Origin: Paracoccus aestuarii
GTDB taxonomy: Bacteria > Pseudomonadota > Alphaproteobacteria > Rhodobacterales > Rhodobacteraceae
Assembly: GCF_028553885.1 (NCBI RefSeq)
Contig: NZ_CP067170.1
Location: forward strand, 1-64,000
Direction of reading: 5' to 3'
Length of the DNA: 64,000 nt
The notes beneath the pieces are model-generated. The model was given only the letters and a program-made list of their open reading frames with translations. It searched no databases and was not told the DNA's origin. Positions 16,701 to 25,195 of the stretch are shown here, in pieces (the stretch's first letter is position 1; each line of letters starts with the position of its first letter). The translations under genes were made by a program, and so were the position numbers.

Positions 16701-17567
16701 TCAGCAGGCATGGCTGCCATTTGCGGGTTTGTCCCATGGCAGCCCGCCAAGCGTCGTCCATCGGGCCCCGGCGGCAAGGCTGGACAGGACAGCGACCAAC
16801 CCCGCCAGACCATCCGCATAGGACAACCGCATCGGACCTGCGGGCGCCAGGCCGCGGGGGCCTTCGGCCAGCAGATCATCGATCATGACGATCAGCGCAT
16901 CGGCCAGATCCGGTTCCAGGGCGGCTTGCGGCACCACGGTCAGCACCCCTGCACGACCCGTGCGAAGCGTGTCGGACGGGCAGGATAGCAAAAAGGCAGA
17001 CAACGCGGCGAGATCGGATTTCGTCCACGCATCGCCATTCAAGCGTCCCGCCCAGGTCGACACCATGTCCTGAGCAGCCTGACCGGTCGGGACAGGGTTC
17101 CCCTTTGCCATCGCAGCCGCATCCTTGCTGTCCCACCAACTGCGATGGGCCATGGGCAGCTTTCGCGGCGGCCCGAGATCCCGCGTCCAACCGGGCGTAA
17201 GTAGCGGATCCAGGACCAGCCGCGCCCCGGCCAGTGACGTGAGCACCCCGCGTCCCAAGGGCCGGGGGGCGGATCGCGCGGCTTGCGCTGCCGCCTGCGC
17301 GGCCCGGGTAAACGAGGCGCAATCGCAGACAAGCCCGGCCCGGCCGAGCGCCAGGACAATTCCCGGCAGGCCGCGACCCAGTTCGGCGCCCATCGGCCCG
17401 TGCCGCGACCAACCGGCCGATCCGTGCGAGGGGGGCGCGATCTCGTCGATCCAGATCATGCCGCCCTCGCGCAAGGATATCCCGGCATCGCGCAGCAGGA
17501 AGCCAAGCTGTCGGGCCGCCTGTCCCGCCCGCAAGGTCAACCGTGCCGAGGTTGCCCGGCTCAGCAT
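16701..17567 (-). CDS. LanC-like protein lacking zinc ligands (RiPP locus)
   Basis: A 288-residue protein whose pattern resembles the alpha-toroid LanC/LanM cyclase domain: WIDEIAPP followed by GRGLPGIVLALGRAGLV (compare LYDGLPGIALFLA), then LRTGRAGVLTVV where cyclases have LCHGxAG, and YADGLAGLVAVLSSL near the end. The Cys, Cys and His residues that hold zinc in true cyclases are not apparent, so thioether-forming activity is doubtful. ATG 17567 is chosen because it overlaps the HopA1-like stop by 7 bp; a longer start at 17615 is possible. It is the last gene of the four-gene operon. The LanC relationship is pattern-based and needs a profile search. Confidence 0.5.
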   Translation of the reverse strand: MLSRATSARLTLRAGQAARQLGFLLRDAGISLREGGMIWIDEIAPPSHGSAGWSRHGPMGAELGRGLPGIVLALGRAGLVCDCASFTRAAQAAAQAARSAPRPLGRGVLTSLAGARLVLDPLLTPGWTRDLGPPRKLPMAHRSWWDSKDAAAMAKGNPVPTGQAAQDMVSTWAGRLNGDAWTKSDLAALSAFLLSCPSDTLRTGRAGVLTVVPQAALEPDLADALIVMIDDLLAEGPRGLAPAGPMRLSYADGLAGLVAVLSSLAAGARWTTLGGLPWDKPANGSHAC

Positions 17568-18508
17568 GCCAGGTCGCAGATGACCGGGCGCGGACCCCGG
17601 CAGGCGTTGCGCCACGGTCTCTCCGCATCGACCCCGTCACGCGCACAAAGTTGCCCGAGATGCGTTTCCGGCTCGGCCCCGTCAATGGCGACGGCGAGGG
17701 CGATGTCGGCCAGAAGCACCGCGCGGCTCATGCCGAAGCTGCCGCCTGTGATGGGATCTTCGGCATATCCGATCCCGTCCAGCAGGGGGCGGGTCAGCAT
17801 TGCCTGGCGTCCCCGCGTCAGGGGCGACAGACGCTGGCACAGCGCGCTCAGCTCGGGTGCCATTGCCACAGCCTGCTCGATGCCCAGATAGAGGACCATG
17901 GCGTCACGCCGATTGCGGGCCGTGGCGGCATGTTTGAAGGCGAGCGCGACGCCCTCGGCCTCCGCCCATTCAGTGCAGATCTCTGCGGCGCGCAGGCCCC
18001 TGTCTTCGGCAATATCGAGATAGATCCGCACGATCCGGCCGGGAAGGGCGTTCAGCGGCGCATGGGCCGTCTGGTAAATCCAGCCCGGCTGTGCATCCGC
18101 ACGCAGGCTGCGTGGGACAAGCTGCGCCAGATCACCGGGCCTTGGCTGGCGTCCCGCGGCCACGGGCAGACGATATCGCCCTGGCGCCAAGGTCATTCTA
18201 GCCGCGCCGTGCCACAGCACCGCCATGCCCCCCGCCGTCACCTGATCCAGCCGCAGGGGCAGCACACTGCCATCGCTGCCTTGGGGATGGGCAAGCTCCA
18301 AGGCGGTTTCGGCGGCCGGGATCTCGTTCAGCCGGGCATAGATGTCATGGGCAAGGGCCTGGACCAGGATGCCGCGCCGCGACGCCTCGGTGCCCGCGCG
18401 AAATCGTGGTGCGGCGGTCAGATCACGCTTGCGACCAAAAAAGCGGTAGCCTGCATCACCCCGCGATGACAGGCCGCCGAGGATCGCCTGCAAGACCTCA
18501 GCCAGCAT
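17561..18508 (-). CDS. HopA1-family protein, candidate phospho-Ser/Thr lyase of a RiPP locus
   Basis: A 315-residue protein with the HopA1 (type III effector) family layout: VRIYLDIAEDRGL, then FKHAATARNRRDAMVLYL, and the C-terminal hallmark GIGYAEDPITGGSFGMSRAVLLA. In class V lanthipeptide and thioamitide pathways a HopA1-like protein works with an APH-like kinase: the kinase phosphorylates Ser/Thr of a peptide and the HopA1 protein eliminates phosphate to give dehydroamino acids. Here such a kinase is the overlapping upstream gene. ATG 18508 overlaps the kinase stop by 11 bp. Family assignment is good; RiPP function is inferred from the pairing. Confidence 0.75.
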   Translation of the reverse strand: MLAEVLQAILGGLSSRGDAGYRFFGRKRDLTAAPRFRAGTEASRRGILVQALAHDIYARLNEIPAAETALELAHPQGSDGSVLPLRLDQVTAGGMAVLWHGAARMTLAPGRYRLPVAAGRQPRPGDLAQLVPRSLRADAQPGWIYQTAHAPLNALPGRIVRIYLDIAEDRGLRAAEICTEWAEAEGVALAFKHAATARNRRDAMVLYLGIEQAVAMAPELSALCQRLSPLTRGRQAMLTRPLLDGIGYAEDPITGGSFGMSRAVLLADIALAVAIDGAEPETHLGQLCARDGVDAERPWRNACRGPRPVICDLAC

Positions 18509-19457
18509 GGAGGGCCGCCCAGAACCCGGCGGGGTCGGCCAGCCCACCGATCGCCATCTGCATCAGACTGAGCGGCGCGCGCGTCAGGTCCTGCACGCCC
18601 TGAAGCTGGGTAAAGACCGACGTCACGCAGGCCAGCGCCGCCATGCGCCCCAAATCCGCGGGATCGCGTGGATGGAGCGGGGTGCCATAGGCGGCCAGCC
18701 CCGCCGCGGTCCAGTCAGCGGCATCCTGCACCGCCTGCTCAAAGCCCGCCTCATCGCTTGCAGCCAGCAACGCCGTCATCAGCGCATCCGCGATCATGCA
18801 GCCGATGTCCCATGCGGGATCGCCCGCCCCGCCCAGCTCCAGGTCGATGAGAGCGGCCGGGCGGCCGGGGGGCATCAGCAGGTTCTGCACCTTGGCATCA
18901 CCATGCACCATCGCCGAACGACGAAATATCGCCCCGGCGCGCATGCAGTCCTGCGCCAACCCCGGCGCTTGGCGGACAAGATCGGCGAAAAGCGGCGCGC
19001 GTTCGGCCATGCCATGCCAGAAGCGCGGGTCCGTGACCAATGGCGGCACTGCATCCTGCGTCGCGGGCGGGGGCAGCCGGTGAAGACGGGCAAGGGCCGA
19101 CGCCAGCGCACGGACCGCGTCCCGTGGCAAGGGCGGAACCGGTGCCGGCTCGATCTCGGCCACGCAGATGATGCCCGCGCTTTCGTCCCACCGGATCAGC
19201 GGCGGCGTGATCCCCTGTCCCTCCAGTGCCAGCAGCAGCCTGGCCTCGCGCCCGATGGCCGCATCGGCCGCATTGCCGTCGCGCGCCTGTTTGAGGAACA
19301 GACCCGGACGGTTCGCGGGAGCGCGCAGGATGAAGGCGCTGTTTCGGCCATGGCGCGCCGCAACCAACAGATCCTGGCCCGCGACCGTGGCAATCAGCCC
19401 CTCGCGCAGCGCATAGGCCAGCGCTCCCCGTTCGCTGAGCGGCGCATATCGGCCCAT
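18498..19457 (-). CDS. APH-fold kinase paired with HopA1-like protein
   Basis: A 319-residue aminoglycoside-phosphotransferase-fold kinase. The catalytic loop reads MVHGDAKVQNLL (about residues 183-194) and the metal-binding Asp is in ALIDLELGGAGDPAWDIG; the N-lobe shows FLKQAR and REARLLLALEGQG as Lys and helix-C elements. It is sandwiched between the candidate precursor (7 bp upstream) and the HopA1-like gene (overlap), the same pairing as kinase and lyase of class V lanthipeptide synthetases and TvaC/TvaD of thioviridamide. Alternative: a small-molecule kinase unrelated to peptides, but the conserved pairing makes that less likely. Confidence 0.8.
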   Translation of the reverse strand: MGRYAPLSERGALAYALREGLIATVAGQDLLVAARHGRNSAFILRAPANRPGLFLKQARDGNAADAAIGREARLLLALEGQGITPPLIRWDESAGIICVAEIEPAPVPPLPRDAVRALASALARLHRLPPPATQDAVPPLVTDPRFWHGMAERAPLFADLVRQAPGLAQDCMRAGAIFRRSAMVHGDAKVQNLLMPPGRPAALIDLELGGAGDPAWDIGCMIADALMTALLAASDEAGFEQAVQDAADWTAAGLAAYGTPLHPRDPADLGRMAALACVTSVFTQLQGVQDLTRAPLSLMQMAIGGLADPAGFWAALHAG

Positions 19458-19464
19458 GCCTGCG

Positions 19465-19899
19465 TCACAGACCGATGGGCGTCAGGCCTGGCAGCGTGCC
19501 CGCGAAATAGGGCGACAGCATGGCGCCGCTGGTCGGCGGCCCGATCGGCGTGTCCTTCAACCCTGTCACGCGGCTGACCGGCACCAGATCCGAGATGTCG
19601 CGCGTCAACTGGCCGCGCATGAAATCAGCGATCGACGCCTTGCGGCCGGTCACCTCGACCTTCGCCTCGGCCAGCAGCCAGACGGTGACCGCGCCAAGAC
19701 CGGAATCCTTCACCGGTTCGACGTGGACGATCGCCTTCTCCTCGACCTCGATGAAGCTGGCCAGATCGGCCGAGGCGTAGAGCCGCAGCATGCCCCGCCG
19801 GGGCGAATCGCCGATATAGCAGCGCGCAGGGCGCAGTTGCACGTCATCACCGACACGCTCGCGGATCCGGGCAATGAAAGGCGCCTTGAATTTGTCCAT
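19465..19899 (-). CDS. candidate RiPP precursor or substrate protein
   Basis: A 144-residue protein, first gene of the kinase/HopA1/LanC-like operon, with GAGGG about 10 bp before ATG 19899. Residues 1-95 look folded (alternating beta-type segments such as GMLRLYASADLASFIEVEE). The last 36 residues, from SRVTGLKDTP to GLTPIGL, are Gly/Pro-rich with eight Ser/Thr and no Cys or charged patch, as expected of a core peptide to be dehydrated. The only Cys (about residue 27) lies in the N-terminal domain. Not a family I recognise. If it is the precursor, its large leader is unusual; it may instead be an accessory protein. Confidence 0.45.
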   Translation of the reverse strand: MDKFKAPFIARIRERVGDDVQLRPARCYIGDSPRRGMLRLYASADLASFIEVEEKAIVHVEPVKDSGLGAVTVWLLAEAKVEVTGRKASIADFMRGQLTRDISDLVPVSRVTGLKDTPIGPPTSGAMLSPYFAGTLPGLTPIGL

Positions 19900-20093
19900 C
19901 GGTCACAATCCCTCGCAACGCGCCTGCCTGTCGCAGACAGGTTTCATGATGCCATGCGGGATCATCAGTTCAACTCTTTTTGATGCCGGGTCGGCAAGAT
20001 GCGCGTTCTGCAATATCCGGGCGTGTCGTCATGTATGACTGCTCGTGCGGCCCGATTCCATGCATCGATCTGCCGCGCTTTTATTGCCATATT

Positions 20094-21154
20094 CCTAGGT
20101 GTTCAGTCCCGGCATCTGGTGGATCGGATTGACGATGAATCTGTCTGGCTCTGAAGTCCAGACCTTGCAGATGTATTCGTAGGGTGTGACACCGCTCAGC
20201 GTCTTGAGCCTGCGTGCGAAATTGTAGGCGGCGATGAAATCGGCGAGGTGCGTGCGCAGCTGGCTGTGGCTGTCGTAGTGGTAGCGCTTGACGGTCGCGT
20301 CCTTGATCGTCCTGTTCATCCGCTCGACTTGGCCATTCGTCCACGGGTGGTTGGGCTTGGTCAGCCGATGCTCGATCCCGTTTGCCTCGCAAATCATGTC
20401 GAACCGCATTTGCCGAGAGTAAGGAGTGTTACGGTTTCGAGGCTGCTCTGCGAACTGGATGCCATTATCGGTCAGGATCGTGTGGATGCGGTAGGGCACG
20501 ACGTCCAGAAGGTGCTCCAGGAACTCCCAAGCGGTTTTCCTGTTGGCCTTTTCCGCCAATTGAACGACAGCAAATTTGCTGGTGCGATCAATGGCTACGA
20601 AGAGGAAGAGCTTGCCTTCGGCCGTCTGCACCTCGGCGATGTCGATATGGAAGAAACCTATCGGGTAGCGCTTGAACTTCGCACGCTTGGGCTTGTCCCC
20701 GCCCACGTCCGGCAGTCGCGAAATGCCATTCCGCTGCAGGCATCGGTGCAGCGCCGAGCGCGTCAGATGTGGGATAGAGGGCTGAAGAGCGTAGAGGCAG
20801 TCGTCCAGCGGCAGCAGCGTATGGCGCCGAAACGCGACGATTGTTGCTTCCTCGGCCTCACTCAAGACCGTGGAGCGTGGCTCCTTCGGCCCAGTCTTAC
20901 GGTCCTCAACTGTCTCGCGCTTGCGCCACTTCGCGACAGTCTTTGGGTTGATGCCGAGCTCCCGGCTCAGCTGCGCGAGCGAAGCTTGCGATCATTCGGG
21001 CGAGGCCCTCGGACCGATGGCGAGCCGGCCCTCATTATTGCAGCTCTGACAGCGTGCGTGGTCGTGGCGCTCCCGTGACGAACTTGTCCCATAATGCTTC
21101 CTTCCATTCCTGCGAAAGGATTGCACCATCAAACCATGGGATCAAACACCTAGG
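20094..21154 (-). mobile_element. IS481-family insertion sequence with CCTAGG target duplications
   Basis: A 1,049-bp element (20100-21148) beginning TGTT and ending AACA with imperfect inverted ends (TGTTnnnTCCC on each side). It is flanked by the direct repeats CCTAGG at 20094-20099 and 21149-21154. IS481 elements are known to insert at NCTAGN and duplicate it, so both borders are defined by sequence. It landed about 195 bp upstream of the RiPP-like operon start, between that operon and a hypothetical gene. Confidence 0.85.
20095..21092 (-). pseudogene. IS481-family transposase, 5' part disrupted
   Basis: The catalytic part (20095-20991) is open and carries the DDE core: FHIDIAEVQ, LTDNGIQF and GQVERMNRTIKDAT, ending HQMPGLNT. 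The ancestral start ATG GGA CAA GTT at 21092 is present with MGQVRHGSATTTHAVRA, but about 40 extra bases follow it. They shift frame and put TGA (20994-20992) directly before the SQASLAQLSREL helix-turn-helix. The only downstream start in frame is a TTG at 20865, which would lack the HTH. The stop codon TAG is supplied by the CTAG of the duplicated target. Probably inactive. Confidence 0.75.
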
Positions 21155-21175
21155 CTGTCAGCGATGAGTGGGGTG

Positions 21176-21679
21176 TCAGGCCGCGAGAAGCTCGGCTTCG
21201 AGCGCGGCACCCTCGGTGCGAGAGCAGGACAGCCGCGCCATCAGGGCGATGCGGCGCTCCGCGGCGGCAAGCATCTTGCGGACCTCAGCGACCGCAGGAC
21301 CCTCGCCAGGCGCGAACAAGAACGGTTCGAGATCGCCCTTCACCGTCTCGTAGCGGGTGAAGGCCGAGGTGCGGCCCTCGCGCACAAGCGTCGCCACGAG
21401 CAACACCATCCGGCGCAGAGGCACGTCGAGCGGGTCGGACGGGGTGGCTTCGATCATGGCGAGCAATGCGTCATGAAAGCCCGGCAGCGCCTCCTCGACC
21501 CGGGCCTGGGCCCGCCCGTGACGGGGATCGGACGGCTCGGTCCATGCCAGGATACGCTCTGCGGTGATGTGCTCGCCCCAGGCGTTCAGCAGGGCAATGA
21601 ACTGCCGACCGTAGGGAGTAACCGCCCATATAGGCGCTTTCGCCGCGCAGGGCGCGGTGCTAGAGGTCTCGGTAGCCAT
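21176..21679 (-). CDS. hypothetical protein next to IS481 element
   Basis: A 167-residue, mostly helical protein (MATETSSTAPCAAKAPIW to GAALEAELLAA). A central stretch RRMVLLVATLVREGRTSAFTRYETVKGDLEPFL is amphipathic; no signal peptide, membrane helix or known catalytic motif is seen. GGAGA lies 7 bp upstream of ATG 21679. It stops 22 bp inside the IS border, so if the IS insertion removed an operon partner this cannot be seen. Codon use is ordinary for the window, unlike the AT-richer sequence upstream. Function not recognised. Confidence 0.55.
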   Translation of the reverse strand: MATETSSTAPCAAKAPIWAVTPYGRQFIALLNAWGEHITAERILAWTEPSDPRHGRAQARVEEALPGFHDALLAMIEATPSDPLDVPLRRMVLLVATLVREGRTSAFTRYETVKGDLEPFLFAPGEGPAVAEVRKMLAAAERRIALMARLSCSRTEGAALEAELLAA

Positions 21680-22044
21680 GTCAGTCTCCTGAGAAGATTG
21701 GCAGGTTAGGGCCTTGGCGGGGAGGTGAGATGCCCTGCCGAGGCCTGCCCAGCATGTGCCGCGGCATGAAGTGAGTCTGACGGCCGCGAATCACCGTGTC
21801 AACAGGCCATTTGAAATAACATTTTCGTTATCAAATGGACGATCTTCGCTCACTGACGCGATCTGCTGTGCCCTTCCGCCCGTCGAGACGGATGACCCGA
21901 CGTTCGAGCCCGACTGGAAATCCGGTAAGGGAATTGCTCGACCGGCGCCCAGAGCGGTGAGCGCCCCGGGCCGAGTTTCAATGGCCGAAATCCTGTAAGA
22001 AACTGATTTTGAATGAATAATCCAGTTCGCCCCCGGTGTATCGG

Positions 22045-22280
22045 CCGTTACGCTGGCGTTACGCTCCTCGATACGCTCAAGCTATTGAAGTTAAAGAAAT
22101 AAATGTATTGTGTAACAGCGTAACATATATACATACATACTCGCCTACACATACGCGCATGCATACGCACATACGGGCACATAAACACATTCTCCCCCGG
22201 CGTTACAGGCGTTACGACGTTACAGAATTGAATTCACACAGCTATTTCGTAACAGCGCCTGTTGCCCCCGTTACGCTGGC
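22045..22280. repeat. GTTACG/CGTAAC iteron-like cluster in an AT-richer non-coding stretch
   Basis: Between 21680 and 22699 there is no convincing gene and the G+C falls well below the rest of the window. CCGTTACGCTGGC occurs at 22045-22057 and again at 22268-22280, GTAACAGCG occurs twice, and GTTAC or its complement appears about nine times in 235 bp. A CATA/CACA-rich low-complexity tract fills 22120-22190. Such clustered short repeats resemble replication-initiator or integration-protein binding arrays of mobile elements; no initiator gene is present here. Confidence 0.45.
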
Positions 22281-22699
22281 ACTATCCACAATGTTGAGAT
22301 CCGGGCGGGTTTCGCGTTTCACGCCGAGCGGCTAATCTCTCCAGGACGGCAGATCGCTGGACCTTGACGGGTGCATGGCAGGTTGATCGCGCTGGTCAGC
22401 GCCAGGGCGAGATTGGAAGAACGGGAGGCGGGATATGGGTTTTCAGGATAGGGTGTTTACTCAGGCAAATGCGAGACGCTTCCCTCTTTGCGGCCTACTC
22501 TACTCTCGTCAGGTTCGTGCACGACGGATCCAACAGTTCGACAATGACGGTTCTTGGCCTAGCGCAAGCGGCGGGCCCTGCACGTAATTTGGTGACCCCA
22601 TAACGCGGCCGTCGGGTTTTAGCTGCAGTGGCTAGTTTTCCATCGGCGCCGCTGTGGAGGCGCAATTAGAAATTAGATGTCGGTTTCCAGGTGAGCATT

Positions 22700-25195
22700 A
22701 TGAACCTGTCTCAGATTGGACGCTGGCCAGGCAAAAGCGCCAGCAGCGGAATGCCAGCGCACCCGGCAGCATATCATATGCTGGATGTCGCAGCGGTCGC
22801 AGAGATCCTTCTGGCTGACCACCCTAGAAGGGACCTATTTTGTTTGCTTATTGCGCTGCACGACGTCGGCAAGATTGGAAAGCCATTCCGGGACATGCTC
22901 TACAATGGCAGTGCTCAGGCTTGGAAGCATTGGGAAGTTACCGAGGCTTGGCTGCGAGCCGAAAGCACCGAGACGCTGATGTTGAAGCAACTCGGGGGAA
23001 CGTTCCATGCGCTGCGCCCGCTGATCGCTGCAATTGCCGGTCATCATGGGCGTCCACCGCACGCCCCGGATCGTGATTGGACAACCATGCGGGCGATGGC
23101 GGGCGCACAGGCGGAAGAGGATGCACTGGCGTTCGTGCGTGTGTGCCTCGATCTGTGGCCTGCTGCGTCGTTATCGGGGCTGCGCAACAGGGAGGCTAAG
23201 CATCTCACGTGGCTGTTGGCTGGCGTGACGACAGTGGCGGATTGGGTTGGCTCTAACGCTGAATGGTTCTCCCCAACCTCTGCAACACTGAGCCTGCCCG
23301 ACTATCTAAAGATGGCCCGCTGGAAGGCTCCGAAAGCGTTAGCGGCTGCTGGGCTGTTGCCACCCGCGCCGAAGGCTGAGCCGCTGTTCAATTTCGCGCT
23401 GCGCCCGATGCAGCAGGCGGCACGGGACATCGCCCTGCCCCCCGGCCCCATGCTGCCGATCATTGAGGACGAGACGGGCGCAGGCAAGACCGAGGCGGCG
23501 CTGATCCTGTTGCAGCGGATGCTGTGCGCAGACAAGGGGCGGGGCGCTTATCTGGCTTTGCCGACCATGGCGACTGCCGATGCGATGTTCCGTCGCGCAC
23601 GCGGCGTGGTCACAGGGTTGTTCCAGTCAGAGCCATCGCTGACGCTGGCCCATGGACGCGCCGGCTTGTCGGTAGAGTTCCGCGATGTGCGCAACGCGGC
23701 GCCAAGCTCGGACGCGCCTGTATGCGGCGACTGGCTGGCCGAAAGCCGACGCCGCGCCCTGCTGGCCGATATCGGGGTGGGCACTATTGATCAAGCATTG
23801 CTGGCCGTGTTGCCGACGCGCTTCGCGACGCTGCGCAACTGGGGCTTGTCGCGAAAGGTGCTGATCGTCGATGAGGCGCATGAGATGGGCGACCCGTATC
23901 TGGCGCACGAGCTGGCGACCCTGTTACGGCTTCATGCGATGCAGGGCGGATCTGCAATCCTCTTGACCGCCACGTTGCCCTTGGACCTGCGGGCGCGGCT
24001 GTCGCGGGCCTTTGCCGAAGGCGCGGGCCGGGACTTTGCCGAAGACCACGACCCGGCCTATCCCAGCCTCTCTATCACCGGTGGGGCTGCGATCCGCGAC
24101 TTTCCTCCGCCCGCGCTGACAAAGGGTGATGTTGTCGTCGACCGGCTCCCCGACGCTGTTGCGGCCGTGGATCTGCTGGCGGAGGCAACGGCGAGGGGCG
24201 CGGCCTGTGTCTGGGTGCGCAATGCGGTCGATGATGCGATCGCCGCCGTCGCTGCCCTGCGCGAGCGTGGGATAGAAGCGGACCTGCTGCATGCCCGCTT
24301 CACACTGGCGGATCGAAAACGCATTGAGGCGCGGGTGATGGCGCAGTTCGGGCCCGAGGGCACTGGTCGCGCCGGGCGGGTGCTGGTCGGCACGCAGGTG
24401 CTGGAATCCAGCCTCGATCTGGATTTCGATGTGATGGTGTCGGACCTTGCCCCCATTGCCTCGCTGATCCAGCGGGCCGGGCGGCTGTGGCGGCACATGG
24501 ACCTGCGCCCCGCATCCGCCCGACCGGTTCCCGCGCCGGTCCTGCACATCGTCGCCCCAGACCCCGCGCGGGTCGAGGATGAACGCTGGCTCCACGCCGT
24601 TCTGGAGGGCGGCGCATGGGTTTATCCGCAGGCCGATCAGTGGCGGACCGCTCAGGTCCTGGCCGAAGCGGGCGACCTTCGTGCCCCCGGCAACCTGCGC
24701 GCCCTGATCGAGGCCGTGCATGGCCCCGATGCCCGCGCCGTGCCGCCCGCACTGGAACGCGCCGAGACCGAAGCCCTGGGTGAGGGCTATGCCCGGGCCA
24801 ACAGGGCCCGCCAGAACACCATCACGATCGAGGACGGTTATCGCGACGGCGGCGGTGCCTCGGACGATGCCGAATACCCCACCAGGCTTGGGCAGGAGAC
24901 GCGCACGCTGTTGCTGCTGCGGCGCGAAGGCAATGCCCTGCGGCCGTGGTCCGACGCGCCAGATCGCGCCGAAGCCGAAGCCCTCAGCGAAGTATCGGCC
25001 AGTGCCGCTCGGCTGGCGGGGCTGGACCTGCCTGATCAGAATCAACCCGAACTGACGGCGTTCACGGCGGATTGGCCGGAATGGCACAAGGTCTCTGTCA
25101 CGCTGTGCATCGTCGAGGAGGATGGCACGATCTGCGAGGGGCTGGCATATGATGCGGATTTGGGGTTACTGTTGGTGCGTTCCCGAACGGGATGA
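22700..25195 (+). CDS. cas3: Cas3 helicase-nuclease, type I-E CRISPR
   Basis: An 831-residue effector nuclease that Cascade recruits to degrade target DNA. The N-terminal HD nuclease shows H54-D55 (LIALHDVGKIG) and AAIAGHHGRPP. The SF2 helicase has Walker A DETGAGKTEAAL (about 258-269), DEAH box IVDEAHEMGD (about 390) and motif VI IQRAGRLWRH near residue 595. ATG 22700 is preferred to an in-frame GTG at 22691 because AGGTG there serves as the ribosome site. The 3' end is unusual: the last codons and the stop TGA overlap a degenerate CRISPR repeat. It is 333 bp ahead of cas8e, so cas3 probably forms its own transcript. Confidence 0.95.
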   Translation: MNLSQIGRWPGKSASSGMPAHPAAYHMLDVAAVAEILLADHPRRDLFCLLIALHDVGKIGKPFRDMLYNGSAQAWKHWEVTEAWLRAESTETLMLKQLGGTFHALRPLIAAIAGHHGRPPHAPDRDWTTMRAMAGAQAEEDALAFVRVCLDLWPAASLSGLRNREAKHLTWLLAGVTTVADWVGSNAEWFSPTSATLSLPDYLKMARWKAPKALAAAGLLPPAPKAEPLFNFALRPMQQAARDIALPPGPMLPIIEDETGAGKTEAALILLQRMLCADKGRGAYLALPTMATADAMFRRARGVVTGLFQSEPSLTLAHGRAGLSVEFRDVRNAAPSSDAPVCGDWLAESRRRALLADIGVGTIDQALLAVLPTRFATLRNWGLSRKVLIVDEAHEMGDPYLAHELATLLRLHAMQGGSAILLTATLPLDLRARLSRAFAEGAGRDFAEDHDPAYPSLSITGGAAIRDFPPPALTKGDVVVDRLPDAVAAVDLLAEATARGAACVWVRNAVDDAIAAVAALRERGIEADLLHARFTLADRKRIEARVMAQFGPEGTGRAGRVLVGTQVLESSLDLDFDVMVSDLAPIASLIQRAGRLWRHMDLRPASARPVPAPVLHIVAPDPARVEDERWLHAVLEGGAWVYPQADQWRTAQVLAEAGDLRAPGNLRALIEAVHGPDARAVPPALERAETEALGEGYARANRARQNTITIEDGYRDGGGASDDAEYPTRLGQETRTLLLLRREGNALRPWSDAPDRAEAEALSEVSASAARLAGLDLPDQNQPELTAFTADWPEWHKVSVTLCIVEEDGTICEGLAYDADLGLLLVRSRTG

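Noticed and set aside
22036..22335. 99-codon plus-strand frame rich in Thr and His
   Set aside because: It spans the CATA/CACA low-complexity tract and the GTTACG repeats, with no ribosome site and no gene-like codon use.
22364..22603. 79-codon frame upstream of cas3
   Set aside because: No ribosome site, mixed codon use and no recognisable pattern; probably chance in the AT-richer gap.
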